64,000 nucleotides of DNA from Chloracidobacterium thermophilum B (GTDB lineage Bacteria > Acidobacteriota > Blastocatellia > Chloracidobacteriales > Chloracidobacteriaceae). Position 1 is the first letter of the stretch. Each line of letters opens with the position of its first letter. Below, piece after piece: positions 41,060-49,758 of the stretch. Under the pieces are notes generated by a model. That model did not search any database, was not told where the DNA came from, and saw only the letters and a program-made list of their open reading frames with translations. The stretch lies in the NCBI RefSeq assembly GCF_000226295.1, contig NC_016025.1, forward strand, positions 186,001 to 250,000, written 5' to 3'. Both the position numbers and the translations under genes were made by a program.

Positions 41060-42547
41060 TTATACCGGAGCCGACGGGCCTTCATGGGTGGAGTGCCGTG
41101 TTGGGGGCAGGGTTTGCTGTTCGGCCAGATAGAGCGCCGTCAGGACGCTGCGCGCCTTGTTACGAGTTTCTTCGGCTTCGAGCTGCGGCTGCGAGTCAAA
41201 GACGACACCGGCCCCGGCGTTGATGTGGGCGATGCCGTCCTGCATGAGCGCCGAGCGGATGGCAATGGCGCTGTCCGCCTGGCCGGCAAAGTCCACATAA
41301 CCCACCATGCCGGCATAGAGGCCGCGCCGTTCGGGTTCAAGCGTCGCCAGCAGTTCCATGGCGCGGATTTTCGGCGCGCCGGTCACGGTGCCGCGCGGAA
41401 AGCAGCTTCGGATGACATCAAAGGCCGTCAACCCCGGACGCAGTTGCCCGGTCACGTCCGTTGCCAAGTGCATCACGTGGGTGTAGCGCACCAGACGCGC
41501 CACTTCACCAGTGGCGACTGTTCCCACCTGCGCCACCCGGCCGACATCGTTGCGCGCCAGATCAACCAGCATCCGGTGCTCGGCCAGTTCCTTTTCGTCG
41601 GCGCACAGCGCCCGGGCCAGCGCCTCATCTTCTTCCGGCGTCTCGCCGCGTGGGCGCGTGCCGGCCAGGGCCCGCAGCGTGATGCTGCCCTGCCGCACCG
41701 TGACGAACGTTTCCGGCGAAGAGCCAACGTAGGTAAAGCCCGGTGTTCCCGTAAAGCGTCCGAACTTGAGACAGTAGGCATAGGGTGATGGATTGAGCGC
41801 CACCAGCGAGCGGTACACCGTAAATGGCGTCGCACTGATCCGACGTGAAAAGCGCCGGGAAGGCACAATCTGAAAGACCTCGCCGGCCGTGATATAGGCG
41901 CGGCAGCGTTCAACCAGCGCGCCGAACGCGGCATCGTCGAGTGAGGTCTCGGCATCGGCAAACACGTCGCGGCTGCGTAACGACGCCGTGGCATCGCGCA
42001 GTGGTGGGAGCGGCGTCCGGCGGCAGACCCGTTCGTATATCTGCTCGACAATGGCCTCGCCACCGTAGGAGACAATGTGCAGCTTGCGGTAGAGATGGTC
42101 AAACACCACAAAGGTGTCATAGAGACCAAAGCAGCCGTCCGGCGCGGCATAGGGTATCGCCGTCTGGATGGGAATGCCGGCCAGACAGGCGGTGGCCCCA
42201 TAACCAAGATAGCCGACAAAACCTCCCTTGAACGGCAGCATCGGCGGCAACGTTGGCATCTGGTCAGCAACCTGTGCCTGCTCGCGCTCCAGGATTTCAC
42301 ACAGAAACCGCAGTGGATCATCCGTCTGTGTCTGGCGCTCGGTCTGGCGGTGAAGGTCACAAACCGTCACGCGCCGGTCCTGAAAAGCCACGACCAGACG
42401 CGGCTCGATGCCGATGATGGAATAGCGCGCCAGGCGGGCGTCACCTTCGGCGCTTTCAAGCAGGAAGGCCACGTCGGAAGCAGCGGCCAGCTCATGGTAA
42501 AGGGCTGCCGGCGTTACGGCATCTGACAACACGGTAAGGATGCTCAT
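41060..42547 (-). CDS. trpE: Anthranilate synthase component I
   Basis: A 495-aa enzyme that turns chorismate and ammonia into anthranilate. The N-terminal [19 protein letters not shown] contains the LLES tryptophan-feedback element. The catalytic half has [53 protein letters not shown] and [21 protein letters not shown]. The ATG overlaps the TGA of the DAHP synthase gene by four bases, so they are translationally coupled. It is controlled by the upstream attenuator. Confidence 0.96.
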   Translation of the reverse strand: MSILTVLSDAVTPAALYHELAAASDVAFLLESAEGDARLARYSIIGIEPRLVVAFQDRRVTVCDLHRQTERQTQTDDPLRFLCEILEREQAQVADQMPTLPPMLPFKGGFVGYLGYGATACLAGIPIQTAIPYAAPDGCFGLYDTFVVFDHLYRKLHIVSYGGEAIVEQIYERVCRRTPLPPLRDATASLRSRDVFADAETSLDDAAFGALVERCRAYITAGEVFQIVPSRRFSRRISATPFTVYRSLVALNPSPYAYCLKFGRFTGTPGFTYVGSSPETFVTVRQGSITLRALAGTRPRGETPEEDEALARALCADEKELAEHRMLVDLARNDVGRVAQVGTVATGEVARLVRYTHVMHLATDVTGQLRPGLTAFDVIRSCFPRGTVTGAPKIRAMELLATLEPERRGLYAGMVGYVDFAGQADSAIAIRSALMQDGIAHINAGAGVVFDSQPQLEAEETRNKARSVLTALYLAEQQTLPPTRHSTHEGPSAPV

Positions 42548-43374
42548 GCCGCACGCTCCACTGGGCAGGGAAGCTGGCGGCCAACCGCCTGCGCCACACG
42601 GGCTGTTTCACGGACAAGCTGCTCCAGCTCATCGAGCGACAACGCCTGGGCGGCATCCGAAACCGACTGCTGGGGAACAGGATGGCATTCCACGATGAGA
42701 CCGTCGGCCCCAACCGCCACGGCAGCCCGGGCAGCCGGGATGACCAGTTCCCGGCGACCGGTCGCATGGCTTGGATCAACGATGACCGGCAGGTGCGTCA
42801 GGCGCTTGAGCAGTGCCACCGCGCCCAGGTCAAGGACGTTGCGCGTGGCCGGGTCGAAGCTGCGAATTCCGCGTTCGCACAGGATAACCTGCTGATTGCC
42901 CCCGGCCAGAATGTACTCCGCCGCACCGAGCAGCTCCTCAATGGTGGCAGCCAGGCCACGTTTGAGCAGGACGGGTTTGCGTACCTGCCCGAGCGCCTTG
43001 AGCAGTTCAAAGTTCTGCATGTTGCGCGAGCCGACCTGGAAACAGTCGAAGACCTCGTAGGCGCGTTCGAGATGGGCCACCGACATCACTTCACTGACAA
43101 TGCCCAGCCCGTAGGCGCGCTTGATGTCGTGGAGAAGCTGGAGACCTTCGTCCTGAAGCCCTTGGAAGCTGTAGGGCGACGTGCGTGGCTTATAGACACC
43201 AGCCCGCAGCAACCGGATGTCGAGGCGGGTCAGACATTCTGCGACGGTGCGGAGTTGGGTTTCCGATTCGGCCGCACAGGGGCCGGCAATCACAACCATG
43301 GACGGCCCACCCACCGGGACACCGGCAATCGTGACCGTCGTATGTTGTGACGGGGAACTTTGGCGAACGAGCAT
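42544..43374 (-). CDS. aroF: DAHP synthase, type I-beta (first step of aromatic synthesis)
   Basis: A 276-aa enzyme that condenses PEP and erythrose-4-phosphate. Marks are [79 protein letters not shown] and [15 protein letters not shown]. The length and absence of an N-terminal ACT domain fit the simple I-beta (KDO8P-synthase-like) class. Its place as first structural gene behind a Trp attenuator suggests it is the tryptophan-regulated isozyme. Confidence 0.95.
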   Translation of the reverse strand: MLVRQSSPSQHTTVTIAGVPVGGPSMVVIAGPCAAESETQLRTVAECLTRLDIRLLRAGVYKPRTSPYSFQGLQDEGLQLLHDIKRAYGLGIVSEVMSVAHLERAYEVFDCFQVGSRNMQNFELLKALGQVRKPVLLKRGLAATIEELLGAAEYILAGGNQQVILCERGIRSFDPATRNVLDLGAVALLKRLTHLPVIVDPSHATGRRELVIPAARAAVAVGADGLIVECHPVPQQSVSDAAQALSLDELEQLVRETARVAQAVGRQLPCPVERAA

Positions 43375-43401
43375 GGCAGCAGGTCCTCACTGGAAATGGC
43401 C

Positions 43402-43443
43402 AAAAGCAAAACCGCCGACCCCCACGCTTGGGAAGGTCGGCGG
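43402..43443 (-). terminator. Trp attenuator terminator
   Basis: The arms CCGCCGACC (43412-43420) and GGTCGGCGG (43435-43443), extended by CCCA/TGGG across a small bulge, are followed on the minus strand by TTTTGCTTTT. The terminator lies between the leader peptide and aroF. The segment TGGGAAGG (plus-strand 43429-43436) in its first transcribed arm is complementary to CCTTCCCA (43511-43518), which lies in the leader gene just after the Trp codons. That gives an alternative antiterminator pairing of eight bases, as expected for classic attenuation. Confidence 0.88.
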
Positions 43444-43472
43444 CTTCTGGAAAAATTTGGCGGAGTGTTGTT

Positions 43473-43571
43473 TCAGTCGTCAAGCACGCACGCCAGCGCA
43501 GCCGGTCGAGCCTTCCCATTGAGGCTCCACCAATACCAATAGCCGCTAAACGTAAAGCTGCGTACGTGCAT
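43473..43571 (-). CDS. trpL: Trp operon leader peptide
   Basis: A 32-codon reading frame begins at ATG 43571 and ends with TGA at 43473, 30 bases before the attenuator hairpin. Residues 11-15 are YWYWW: three Trp codons within five, in a short protein where Trp should be rare. When charged tRNA-Trp is scarce, the ribosome stalls there, frees the next segment to pair with the terminator arm, and aroF-trpE-trpG are transcribed. Two Tyr codons interleave, which may make it sensitive to tyrosine as well. The start lies 26 bases after the waaF stop, so the promoter is probably inside waaF. Confidence 0.87.
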   Translation of the reverse strand: MHVRSFTFSGYWYWWSLNGKARPAALACVLDD

Positions 43572-43596
43572 ACCGGAAACGAAAGCTGAAAGTTGG

Positions 43597-44670
43597 CTAC
43601 AGCCTAGCGTGACGCCACGCCGGATGCAAGTCCCGATGTTCCTCAAGGGTGGCAAGCAGCGCCTGATACACCATGTCGGGCGTTACACCGGTCAGGCAGC
43701 GGTGGTCAATCGGGCAGTCCTTGAGCAGGCAGGGCGCGCACGGAACGAGCTTGCGTACATGCCGCGCCGTCGGCGAAAAGGGCGAAATCTGGTTTGGGTC
43801 GGTCGGCCCGAAGATCGTCACCAGGGGACGGTCGAGCGCGGCCGCGACATAGGCCGGGCCCGTGTCGTTGCTGACCACGGCGGCGCACCGGGAAAGCAGG
43901 GCCACACTTTCCCGCAGGGACAGTTCACCGGCCAGGATCGTGACCCGTTCGGGGCGCTGCATCCCCTGACGGATGGCTTCACACAGGGGACGTTCACCCG
44001 GTGCGCCCACCAGAAACAGCGGCCAGTCATGCTCTGCGGCCAACCGGTCAAGCAGGGCGGTAAACGCCGCGGCCGGCCACTGTTTGGCGCGGCTGTTGGC
44101 GGCGCCGGGAACAACTGCCAGCGGGTGCGCAACCTGCCGGAGATCGGGCCGTTTGGCGTCGAGGGCCGCCTGCGCCGCCGCTGAGACGGGCAGCCGGTAG
44201 TCAGGCGTCTCATAGTTGACGTGGTTGGTGCCCGTCAGGTGGGCTTCCAGTTGGGCAACGAGGTCCAGATAGAAGTATAGCTGGTGCTTGCGTCGGGTGG
44301 CCGGCGTCACCGGGAAGGCATCCGTCAGCAGGAAGCGGCGGCCATCGGTGGCGAATCCGATACGGCGTGGAATGCGGGCCGCTGTGGCCAGCGCCGCGGC
44401 TTCAAAGGCGTTCTGGAAGAAAATGGCGGCGTCAAAGCGCCCGGCTTTGAGTTTGGCCACCCCGGAAAGGAAGGATTCCTGGCGGTTGTCGTACAGCAGC
44501 AGATCATCGGCCAACGGCGTGTCGGCAAACAGGTCGGCTACCCATGGGCGTACCATCAGCGTCAGGTGCGCCGTGGGAAACAAGCGCCGAAGTTCGCGCA
44601 GCGCCGGGAGCGTCATGATGCTGTCGCCAACCCAGTTGGTGCCGCGTACGAGCAACCGCTGAAACATCAT
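43597..44670 (-). CDS. waaF: Lipopolysaccharide heptosyltransferase II
   Basis: A 357-aa GT9 glycosyltransferase that adds heptose to the inner core of LPS from ADP-heptose, at the cytoplasmic face of the inner membrane. It has LLVRGTNWVGDSIMTLPALRE at the N-terminus, VPGAANSRAKQWPAAAFTAL, and the donor site SNDTGPAYVAAALDRPLVT, then FGPTDP. The C-terminus includes CAPCLLKDCPIDHRCL, the Cys motif common in WaaF. No other LPS gene is adjacent. It supports a Gram-negative envelope. Confidence 0.93.
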   Translation of the reverse strand: MMFQRLLVRGTNWVGDSIMTLPALRELRRLFPTAHLTLMVRPWVADLFADTPLADDLLLYDNRQESFLSGVAKLKAGRFDAAIFFQNAFEAAALATAARIPRRIGFATDGRRFLLTDAFPVTPATRRKHQLYFYLDLVAQLEAHLTGTNHVNYETPDYRLPVSAAAQAALDAKRPDLRQVAHPLAVVPGAANSRAKQWPAAAFTALLDRLAAEHDWPLFLVGAPGERPLCEAIRQGMQRPERVTILAGELSLRESVALLSRCAAVVSNDTGPAYVAAALDRPLVTIFGPTDPNQISPFSPTARHVRKLVPCAPCLLKDCPIDHRCLTGVTPDMVYQALLATLEEHRDLHPAWRHARL

Positions 44671-44730
44671 CCTGTCAAAGCCGGTAGTTGGTTTGCACTT
44701 GGCCAGTCAACGTTCTGGCCGGGGGCCGCT

Positions 44731-44784
44731 TCAGGGTGCAAGGGAAACGCTGAGACCGGAGGCGTGGCAGGCGTTGCAGTGTAA
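44731..44784 (-). pseudogene. Decayed copy of the 3' end of the CocE-type hydrolase gene
   Basis: The minus strand reads HASGLSVSLAP then stop at 44731, matching the true C-terminus HASGLSVFLAP at 45928-45975. About 56 bases align with roughly 85% identity by eye, then the match fades. The remaining sequence of 44671-44936 carries no gene. The two copies bracket the toxin-antitoxin islet. Confidence 0.8.
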
Positions 44785-44936
44785 CGGCGTCCAGGCAATC
44801 GGGTCGCCTCCTTGACGAGACCTGCAAAAGGCTAACACCGCTCCCGTTCAATGAAGGAGTGAGCAGTACGATGATGAACACCTGGCTGTGCCTTGCATAC
44901 TCCACTCCAAAGGCTTGTTGGACATTGTTCAAGTCA

Positions 44937-45161
44937 TCATAACAAGTCCTTAAGCTCATCAATTGTCAGTCCGATTTCGCGGATTATTGTCCGCAATGTC
45001 CCTTTTGCTATTTCTTTGTGGTCTGGCACTGTCACTCTCCGGTGTGGAGGGTCTATTTGCCGGAGTATGATATGGCTGCCTCGCTGTCGGTCTTGCTCAT
45101 AACCTATCTTCTTGAGAGCTTTGACTAATTCACGTCCAGAGATTTTAGGTAGGTCGCTCAC
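44937..45161 (-). CDS. hicA: HicA-type mRNA interferase toxin
   Basis: A 74-aa protein with the double-stranded-RNA-binding-like fold of HicA: LPKISGRELVKALKKIGYEQ, then RQRGSHIILRQ, where the His is catalytic, and a basic VTVPDHKEIAKGTLRTIIRE. It cleaves mRNA when free of HicB. The ATG overlaps the hicB stop by four bases. The order antitoxin first is seen in many hic loci. The DNA is AT-richer than its flanks. Confidence 0.93.
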   Translation of the reverse strand: MSDLPKISGRELVKALKKIGYEQDRQRGSHIILRQIDPPHRRVTVPDHKEIAKGTLRTIIREIGLTIDELKDLL

Positions 45162-45370
45162 GATGAAACATCCACGATTTCTTCAGAAATTGGAGGCGGG
45201 ACAGGTTCACCATGAGCTTTCAGGCTCTCTAGGTATCCTGCGATAGCTTCCTTAATGTTTTCCAAAGCCTCAGAGCGAGTTTTTCCCTGGGAAACACAGC
45301 CGGGTAGAGAAGGTACTGTCGCAATATACACATTGTCTTCATCCTGCTCAATGAATACTCGATATTTCAT
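45158..45370 (-). CDS. hicB: HicB-type antitoxin
   Basis: A 70-aa protein: EQDEDNVYIATVPSLPGCVS then QGKTRSEALENIKEAIAGYL, the partially degraded RNase H fold of HicB that covers the toxin. The C-terminal tail is short, with no clear helix-turn-helix or ribbon-helix-helix, so DNA binding is uncertain. A GAGGAA ribosome site lies eight bases before the ATG. Its 5' side abuts the end of a truncated mazF. Confidence 0.93.
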   Translation of the reverse strand: MKYRVFIEQDEDNVYIATVPSLPGCVSQGKTRSEALENIKEAIAGYLESLKAHGEPVPPPISEEIVDVSS

Positions 45371-45418
45371 CTTGAATTCCTCTTATCTACGTGTTTGCGT
45401 GATGTTCCCTGAACTGGC

Positions 45419-45568
45419 TTATATTGGGCAGAGCAGGGCAAGACCAACTTTGCTGTTGTAACTCTTCGGCGATAAAACCAAAGCTGGTCTATGCCGTGTC
45501 TGCTCATGCCCCGCTTGTGGGGTGCACATTATCCAAACGATGTCACCACTGTCGGGAATGTATGCCAT
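45419..45568 (-). pseudogene. mazF: MazF toxin, C-terminally truncated remnant
   Basis: The frame begins at ATG 45568, four bases after the mazE stop, and reads MAYIPDSGDIVWI, PQAGHEQTRHRPALVLSPKS and YNSKVGLALLCPI before a TAA at 45419. MazF is normally about 110 aa. A one-base shift at the stop lets ISQFREHH follow, weakly like the next MazF strand, then sequence runs into hicB. More than half the toxin, including the interface helix, is missing, so it should be inactive. Confidence 0.85.
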
Positions 45569-45572
45569 AGGT

Positions 45573-45815
45573 TCACCAGGCTTCATTTCCTACGGCAAAA
45601 CCCGTCTCGACTTCGGGATGAAGATTGTCCTCGGTGATACCTGCCAGCAATGCGTCAAGTGTCCAACCTGGCGCTGGAGCCGGAGTAATAATAATCTTGC
45701 CTTCGACGATACTGATTTCTACAAGTGAGTCATTTTGAAGCTGAGCTTCAGCAGCAAAGACTTTCGGTATTCGCAGGGCAAAACTGTTACCCCATTTCTG
45801 AATTTTTGCGAGCAT
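45573..45815 (-). CDS. mazE: MazE-type antitoxin (AbrB fold)
   Basis: An 80-aa protein with a swapped-hairpin AbrB/MazE DNA-binding domain: MLAKIQKWGNSFALRIPKVF, LQNDSLVEISIVEGKIIITP. The C-terminal tail (WTLDALLAGITEDNLHPEVE) is the toxin-binding extension of MazE. Its toxin gene is truncated, so it may persist as a regulator or an orphan antitoxin. A plausible promoter lies 29-56 bases upstream. Confidence 0.9.
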   Translation of the reverse strand: MLAKIQKWGNSFALRIPKVFAAEAQLQNDSLVEISIVEGKIIITPAPAPGWTLDALLAGITEDNLHPEVETGFAVGNEAW

Positions 45816-45843
45816 AAGGATAACTCCAGGCTGTTTCTACAAC

Positions 45844-45871
45844 AAAGATACGCTTTTTGCCCCACTTTTCA
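45844..45871 (-). promoter_or_regulatory. Possible sigma-70 promoter of the mazE-hicA islet
   Basis: On the minus strand TTGAAA (45866-45871), a 16-base spacer and TATCTT (45844-45849) precede the mazE ATG at 45815 by about 29 bases. It is the only good match in the 112 bases between mazE and the hydrolase gene. Confidence 0.4.
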
Positions 45872-45927
45872 AAGGTTCGTTCAGCAAGGGGCGTGCCAAC
45901 GGTTGGTTTCAGCCACTGCGTCCGGTT

Positions 45928-47853
45928 TCAGGGGGCAAGGAAAACACTGAGACCGGAGGCATGGCGGGCATTGCGGTGTATGCGGTGCGTCGCCGGCTGG
46001 AAATCGCTGTCACGCGCCTGAAAGATGTTGTCCAGAAAAACCTGTGGGTTGCGGTCAACAAGGGGAAACCACGAACTCTGTACCTGTACCATGATGCGGT
46101 GTCCGGGCTTGAAGCAGTGGTCAATATCCTGAAGCTCAAAGGCAATGCGTTCGACACGTCCCGGCCGGAGCGGCTTCGGGCGCTCAAAGCTGTCCCGGAA
46201 TCTGGCGCGCATGACTTCAGCGCGTACCAGCATCTGATAACCGCCCAGGTGGACGCCCGGCGGCAGGTCAGGCAAGTCCGGGGTGTCGTCAGGAAACACG
46301 TCTATGAGCTTGACGATGAAATCGGCATCGGTGGCCGTCGTGGTGACAAACAGCTCGGCACGCAGCGGCCCCGTCATCGTCACCGGCGCCGACAGAGGCG
46401 GCGTCTGATAGGTAAGCACATCCGGCCGTGCCGCAGCAAAACGCTGGTCTTCGGTCATGTAAGTGATGCCGCGCCGGTTTGTAATCTGGTTCGTGTAGGG
46501 CACAGGGGTGCGCGGGTCACTGAGGTATTCGTCAGCACCGGAAGGTTCCCGGGGCGGATCAAACGACAGTTCGCCGTTGGCCCGGAAGTACAGCCGGGCC
46601 GGTTTGAGTCCGGCGGGTGGATACTGCGCGTAACGCCGCCATTCGTTCGAGCCGGTTTGAAAGATGCAGGCTTCGGGCAGTCCGGGATCGGGTGCGTCCT
46701 TCAGGTGGTGGGCGAAAAACCTGGCTTCGATCTCGCGGCGGTAAAATTCCGCAGTCGGTTGTCCAAAATCAATCGGGCCGAGGCGTCTTCCGTCGCTGCG
46801 CGCCCAGCCGCCGTGAAACCAGGGACCCATGACGAGTGCGTTTTTCACTGTCGGGTTCTGGCGCTCTGTGCTGGCATAGAGCTTGAGTGGGCCGTAGAGG
46901 TCTTCAGCGTCAAACCAGCCGCCAACGAACAGCACCGCCGGCGCGACACGCCTCATGTGCGGCACAAGATTGCGCGCCTGCCAGAAGGCATCGTAGTTGG
47001 GATGCGCCGCCATTTCAGTCCAGAACGCGATGCTGCCCTTGAAGTACCGTTCCTCGATGTGCCGCAGCGAGCCGACATCGAGAAAGAAGCGGTAGGCATC
47101 GGGCGTCGGAAAACGGAAGCCGGGCGGCGTTTTGGTAGTAGGTTCAGGACGGGCCTGGCCGAAGGAAGAAAAGAACGTGAAGGAATCAATCAGAAAGAAA
47201 GCGCCGTTGTGGTGCATGTCATCGCCGATGAACCAGTCGGCGATGGGCGCCTGCGGGGAAACCGCCTTGAGCGCCGGATGAGCGTCAATCATCCCGGCGG
47301 CGGCATAAAAGCCCGGGTAGGAGATGCCCCACATGCCAACCCGGCCGTTGTTGTTGGGAACGTTGTGGATAAGCCATTCGATGGTGTCGTAGGTGTCAGA
47401 TGACTCATCCACTTCCTGCCCGCGCTTGGCCGGGTTGTGGGGGCGCATGTTGACGAACTCGCCTTCGGACATGTAGCGCCCGCGTACGTCCTGAAACACG
47501 AAGATATAGCCCTCGCGCATCATTTCGTCCGAGGGGCCGATGCGTTGCCGGTAGGCGTCGCCATAGGGAGCGCAACTGTAGGGCGTCCGGTTGAGAAGGA
47601 TCGGGTAGGGACGCGAGGTGTCGCGCGGGGCGTAAATGGTGGTAAAGAGCTTGACGCCGTCGCGCATGGGGATGCGGACTTCAGTCTTGGTGTAGTGGGC
47701 CGCAACGTCAAAGGTTTCGGGTGGCGTTGCCTGCCGGGCGGCAGCTGGCGGCGCGGCAACTGCTGGAAGAAGCGGCAGGCTGAAAAGTCCACAGAAGGCA
47801 AGAGCGAGCGCCAGTGCCGGCCAGACCCGACGCTGCAGGGGTGGACGTGTCAT
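45928..47853 (-). CDS. Exported CocE/NonD-family (X-Pro dipeptidyl-peptidase-like) hydrolase
   Basis: A 641-aa protein. The start at 47853 gives a signal peptide (ALALALAFCGLFSLPLLPAVAA). The hydrolase domain has KTEVRIPMRDGVKLFTTIYA, FVFQDVRGRYMSEGEF, the nucleophile motif GMWGISYPGF, and ALVMGPWFHGGW with the catalytic His; a jelly-roll C-terminal domain follows (SAPVTMTGPLRAELFVTTT). Such enzymes cleave peptides or esters and beta-lactam antibiotics in relatives; the substrate here is unknown. It lies just upstream of the toxin-antitoxin islet. Confidence 0.92.
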   Translation of the reverse strand: MTRPPLQRRVWPALALALAFCGLFSLPLLPAVAAPPAAARQATPPETFDVAAHYTKTEVRIPMRDGVKLFTTIYAPRDTSRPYPILLNRTPYSCAPYGDAYRQRIGPSDEMMREGYIFVFQDVRGRYMSEGEFVNMRPHNPAKRGQEVDESSDTYDTIEWLIHNVPNNNGRVGMWGISYPGFYAAAGMIDAHPALKAVSPQAPIADWFIGDDMHHNGAFFLIDSFTFFSSFGQARPEPTTKTPPGFRFPTPDAYRFFLDVGSLRHIEERYFKGSIAFWTEMAAHPNYDAFWQARNLVPHMRRVAPAVLFVGGWFDAEDLYGPLKLYASTERQNPTVKNALVMGPWFHGGWARSDGRRLGPIDFGQPTAEFYRREIEARFFAHHLKDAPDPGLPEACIFQTGSNEWRRYAQYPPAGLKPARLYFRANGELSFDPPREPSGADEYLSDPRTPVPYTNQITNRRGITYMTEDQRFAAARPDVLTYQTPPLSAPVTMTGPLRAELFVTTTATDADFIVKLIDVFPDDTPDLPDLPPGVHLGGYQMLVRAEVMRARFRDSFERPKPLRPGRVERIAFELQDIDHCFKPGHRIMVQVQSSWFPLVDRNPQVFLDNIFQARDSDFQPATHRIHRNARHASGLSVFLAP

Positions 47854-47928
47854 GGTGGTACGAAACTCCGTCGCCGGCCGACTTGAGCCGGACGCCATCA
47901 GGTTTTGTCTGCGGCTGCCGTTGTGTGC

Positions 47929-48450
47929 CTATCGGTCGTAGGTGAGCAGGGATGTAACCGGATACCGGGCGAGTTTTTCACGCCCCCCAAGGAAGGTCAG
48001 CTCGACGAGAAAGGTCAAACCGACGACTTCGCCCCCCAGCTTTTCCACGAGCGCGGCGGTGGCGGCGGCTGTCCCGCCAGTGGCCAGAAGGTCATCCGCA
48101 ATCACGACCCGCTGGCCCGGCTGGATGGCGTCCCGGTGAATTTCCAGTGTGTCACTACCGTATTCGAGGTCATAACTGATACGCTCGACTTCGCCGGGCA
48201 GCTTTTTGGGCTTCCGCACAGGCACAAAGCCTGCGCCAAGCTGGTAAGCCAGCGGCGGAGCAAAGATGAAGCCACGCGCCTCAACACCAATGACCACATC
48301 AACAGGTTGGTTGGCCAGGGCTTCGCTCATCCGGTTGACGGCCAGCTTCAGGCCACGGGAGTCTTTGAGCAGGGTCGTAATGTCGTAAAAAAGAATGCCG
48401 GGCTTGGGAAAATCAGGAATCTCACGAATCAGGCGTCGTAACTCGTCCAT
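47929..48450 (-). CDS. apt: Adenine phosphoribosyltransferase
   Basis: A 173-aa salvage enzyme that makes AMP from adenine and PRPP. Marks are [21 protein letters not shown] at the N-terminus, [17 protein letters not shown], and the PRPP loop [16 protein letters not shown]. The start at 48450 sets the usual N-terminus; the longer frame upstream is not conserved. It is 75 bases upstream of the CocE-type gene and may share its transcript. Confidence 0.95.
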   Translation of the reverse strand: MDELRRLIREIPDFPKPGILFYDITTLLKDSRGLKLAVNRMSEALANQPVDVVIGVEARGFIFAPPLAYQLGAGFVPVRKPKKLPGEVERISYDLEYGSDTLEIHRDAIQPGQRVVIADDLLATGGTAAATAALVEKLGGEVVGLTFLVELTFLGGREKLARYPVTSLLTYDR

Positions 48451-48650
48451 CGCGGTCTCCGGTGGGAAGGGCATTGCGCAGTGGGACTGAAACCTACCCA
48501 CAATTACCCCATAAGTCCATGCATGGCTACCCAGTGCCTTCAAGCTGCGAACAAAAGAGCGCCCGCATCCGCCGTTTTGCAAAAAGCCGTTGGTCAGGCA
48601 GTTCTCCGGCGTGTGGATGCTATTCAGCCTGGCGGCGCTTGATGGAGAAT

Positions 48651-48696
48651 AATTAAGAGGGCAGGATAAAGCATTTTTAATTGCCCATTCTCAATT
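48651..48696. other. AT-rich imperfect inverted repeat
   Basis: AATTAAGAGGGCA (48651-48663) faces TGCCCATTCTCAATT (48682-48696), an imperfect 13-15-bp inverted repeat around an A/T-rich loop. It lies just past the acylphosphatase stop codon on the minus strand and could act as a terminator or be a small mobile remnant. The rest of 48451-48716 shows no gene. Confidence 0.4.
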
Positions 48697-48716
48697 GTCC
48701 GTTTCCATTAGCGCCA

Positions 48717-48995
48717 CTACCGCAGGATACGGAACTCATCATATTTGATGGAAGCATCGGCTTCCGTGACCTCAATGCCAGTCACCTGGGCGTTGTAGGG
48801 GCCAAAACTCAACTCGTGCTGGAAAGTTTCCAGGACATTCGGAGACCCTTTGGCCCAGGCTTCGACGCTTCCATCGGGAAGGTTGCGTACCCATCCGACG
48901 ATACCGAGTTCACGCGCCACACACAGCACAAAATAGCGATAACCGACGCCCTGCACCCGCCCCGTGATGCGAAAGTGTCGTGCGATGACCGCCAT
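48717..48995 (-). CDS. acyP: Acylphosphatase
   Basis: A 92-aa enzyme, the standard length, that hydrolyses the carboxyl-phosphate bond of acyl phosphates. FRITGRVQGVGYRYFV carries the active Arg and GWVRNLPDGSVEAWAKG the active Asn. The ATG at 48995 is the family start. The minus-strand frame extends upstream across the tRNA gene, which is spurious. Confidence 0.93.
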   Translation of the reverse strand: MAVIARHFRITGRVQGVGYRYFVLCVARELGIVGWVRNLPDGSVEAWAKGSPNVLETFQHELSFGPYNAQVTGIEVTEADASIKYDEFRILR

Positions 48996-49099
48996 TTTCT
49001 GTTCCGTATGCAAGCTAAGGCCAAAAGGGCGATGGCCGCAGAGCGTCCCTGCTCTCACAACCATCGGGTCGGCAATTCGTGCTGTGGACGACAAAAATG

Positions 49100-49176
<77 letters not shown>

Positions 49177-49263
49177 TGCAAACCGTTCCAGCCACGAATT
49201 CTGCCGCTGTTGTTGGGCGCGGGCTGAAACAGCCGTCAGACTACTCAGACCCGGCGCACTTTG

Positions 49264-49740
49264 TCAAACGAAAAGGTATTGTCCGGCGACAGCCGCAGCG
49301 TGGGTGCGCGCCTCCACCTCAAAGGTGATGTTTTCGTAAGCCTGAGTCAGGCTGTCGCCACGCAGGACGTTGGTGAGAAATTCCAGCCCATAACGCAGCG
49401 TGAAGCCGAAATACCCATGGCGGCGGTACTGGACGACATGGGTCAGTTCGTGGGCAATAAGTTCCAATCCGGCTGGCGTGCTGGGGGCATAACACCCTGG
49501 AACAACCCAGACCAGTGCGCCGAAGGTGATGGCCACGGGCGGCACGACCGCCAGGCGGCGAACCCACCACGGAAGCTCACCCACGCGCCAGAGCACATCC
49601 CGGCCAAGGTCCAGCTCTGAAAAGAAAGGCTGTAACTGCTGGCAGGTCGCTGCCGGCAGGTGCTCCCATCCGGGAGGTGGTGGTCCTTCCCACGGACGCA
49701 CCCCAAGGGCCAGGGCGAGAAGGTGCAGTGAAGTCCACAT
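49264..49740 (-). CDS. Membrane-associated protein with HExxH zinc motif
   Basis: About 158 residues from ATG 49740 (GTG at 49755 possible). The centre has a hydrophobic stretch (LAVVPPVAITFGALVWVV) followed by ELIAHELTHVVQYRRHGY, a zinc-metallopeptidase HExxH motif of the type seen in DUF4157-like proteins, and YGLEFLTNVLRGDSLTQAYEN with a possible third-ligand Glu. It probably belongs to that putative metallopeptidase group. It starts 19 bases after the upstream gene and is likely cotranscribed. Confidence 0.72.
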   Translation of the reverse strand: MWTSLHLLALALGVRPWEGPPPPGWEHLPAATCQQLQPFFSELDLGRDVLWRVGELPWWVRRLAVVPPVAITFGALVWVVPGCYAPSTPAGLELIAHELTHVVQYRRHGYFGFTLRYGLEFLTNVLRGDSLTQAYENITFEVEARTHAAAVAGQYLFV

Positions 49741-49758
49741 ACCTGCCAGCCGCACTTC

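Noticed and set aside
45961-47403. 480-aa plus-strand frame opposite the CocE-type hydrolase
   Set aside because: Antisense shadow of a gene with an intact catalytic motif and signal peptide.
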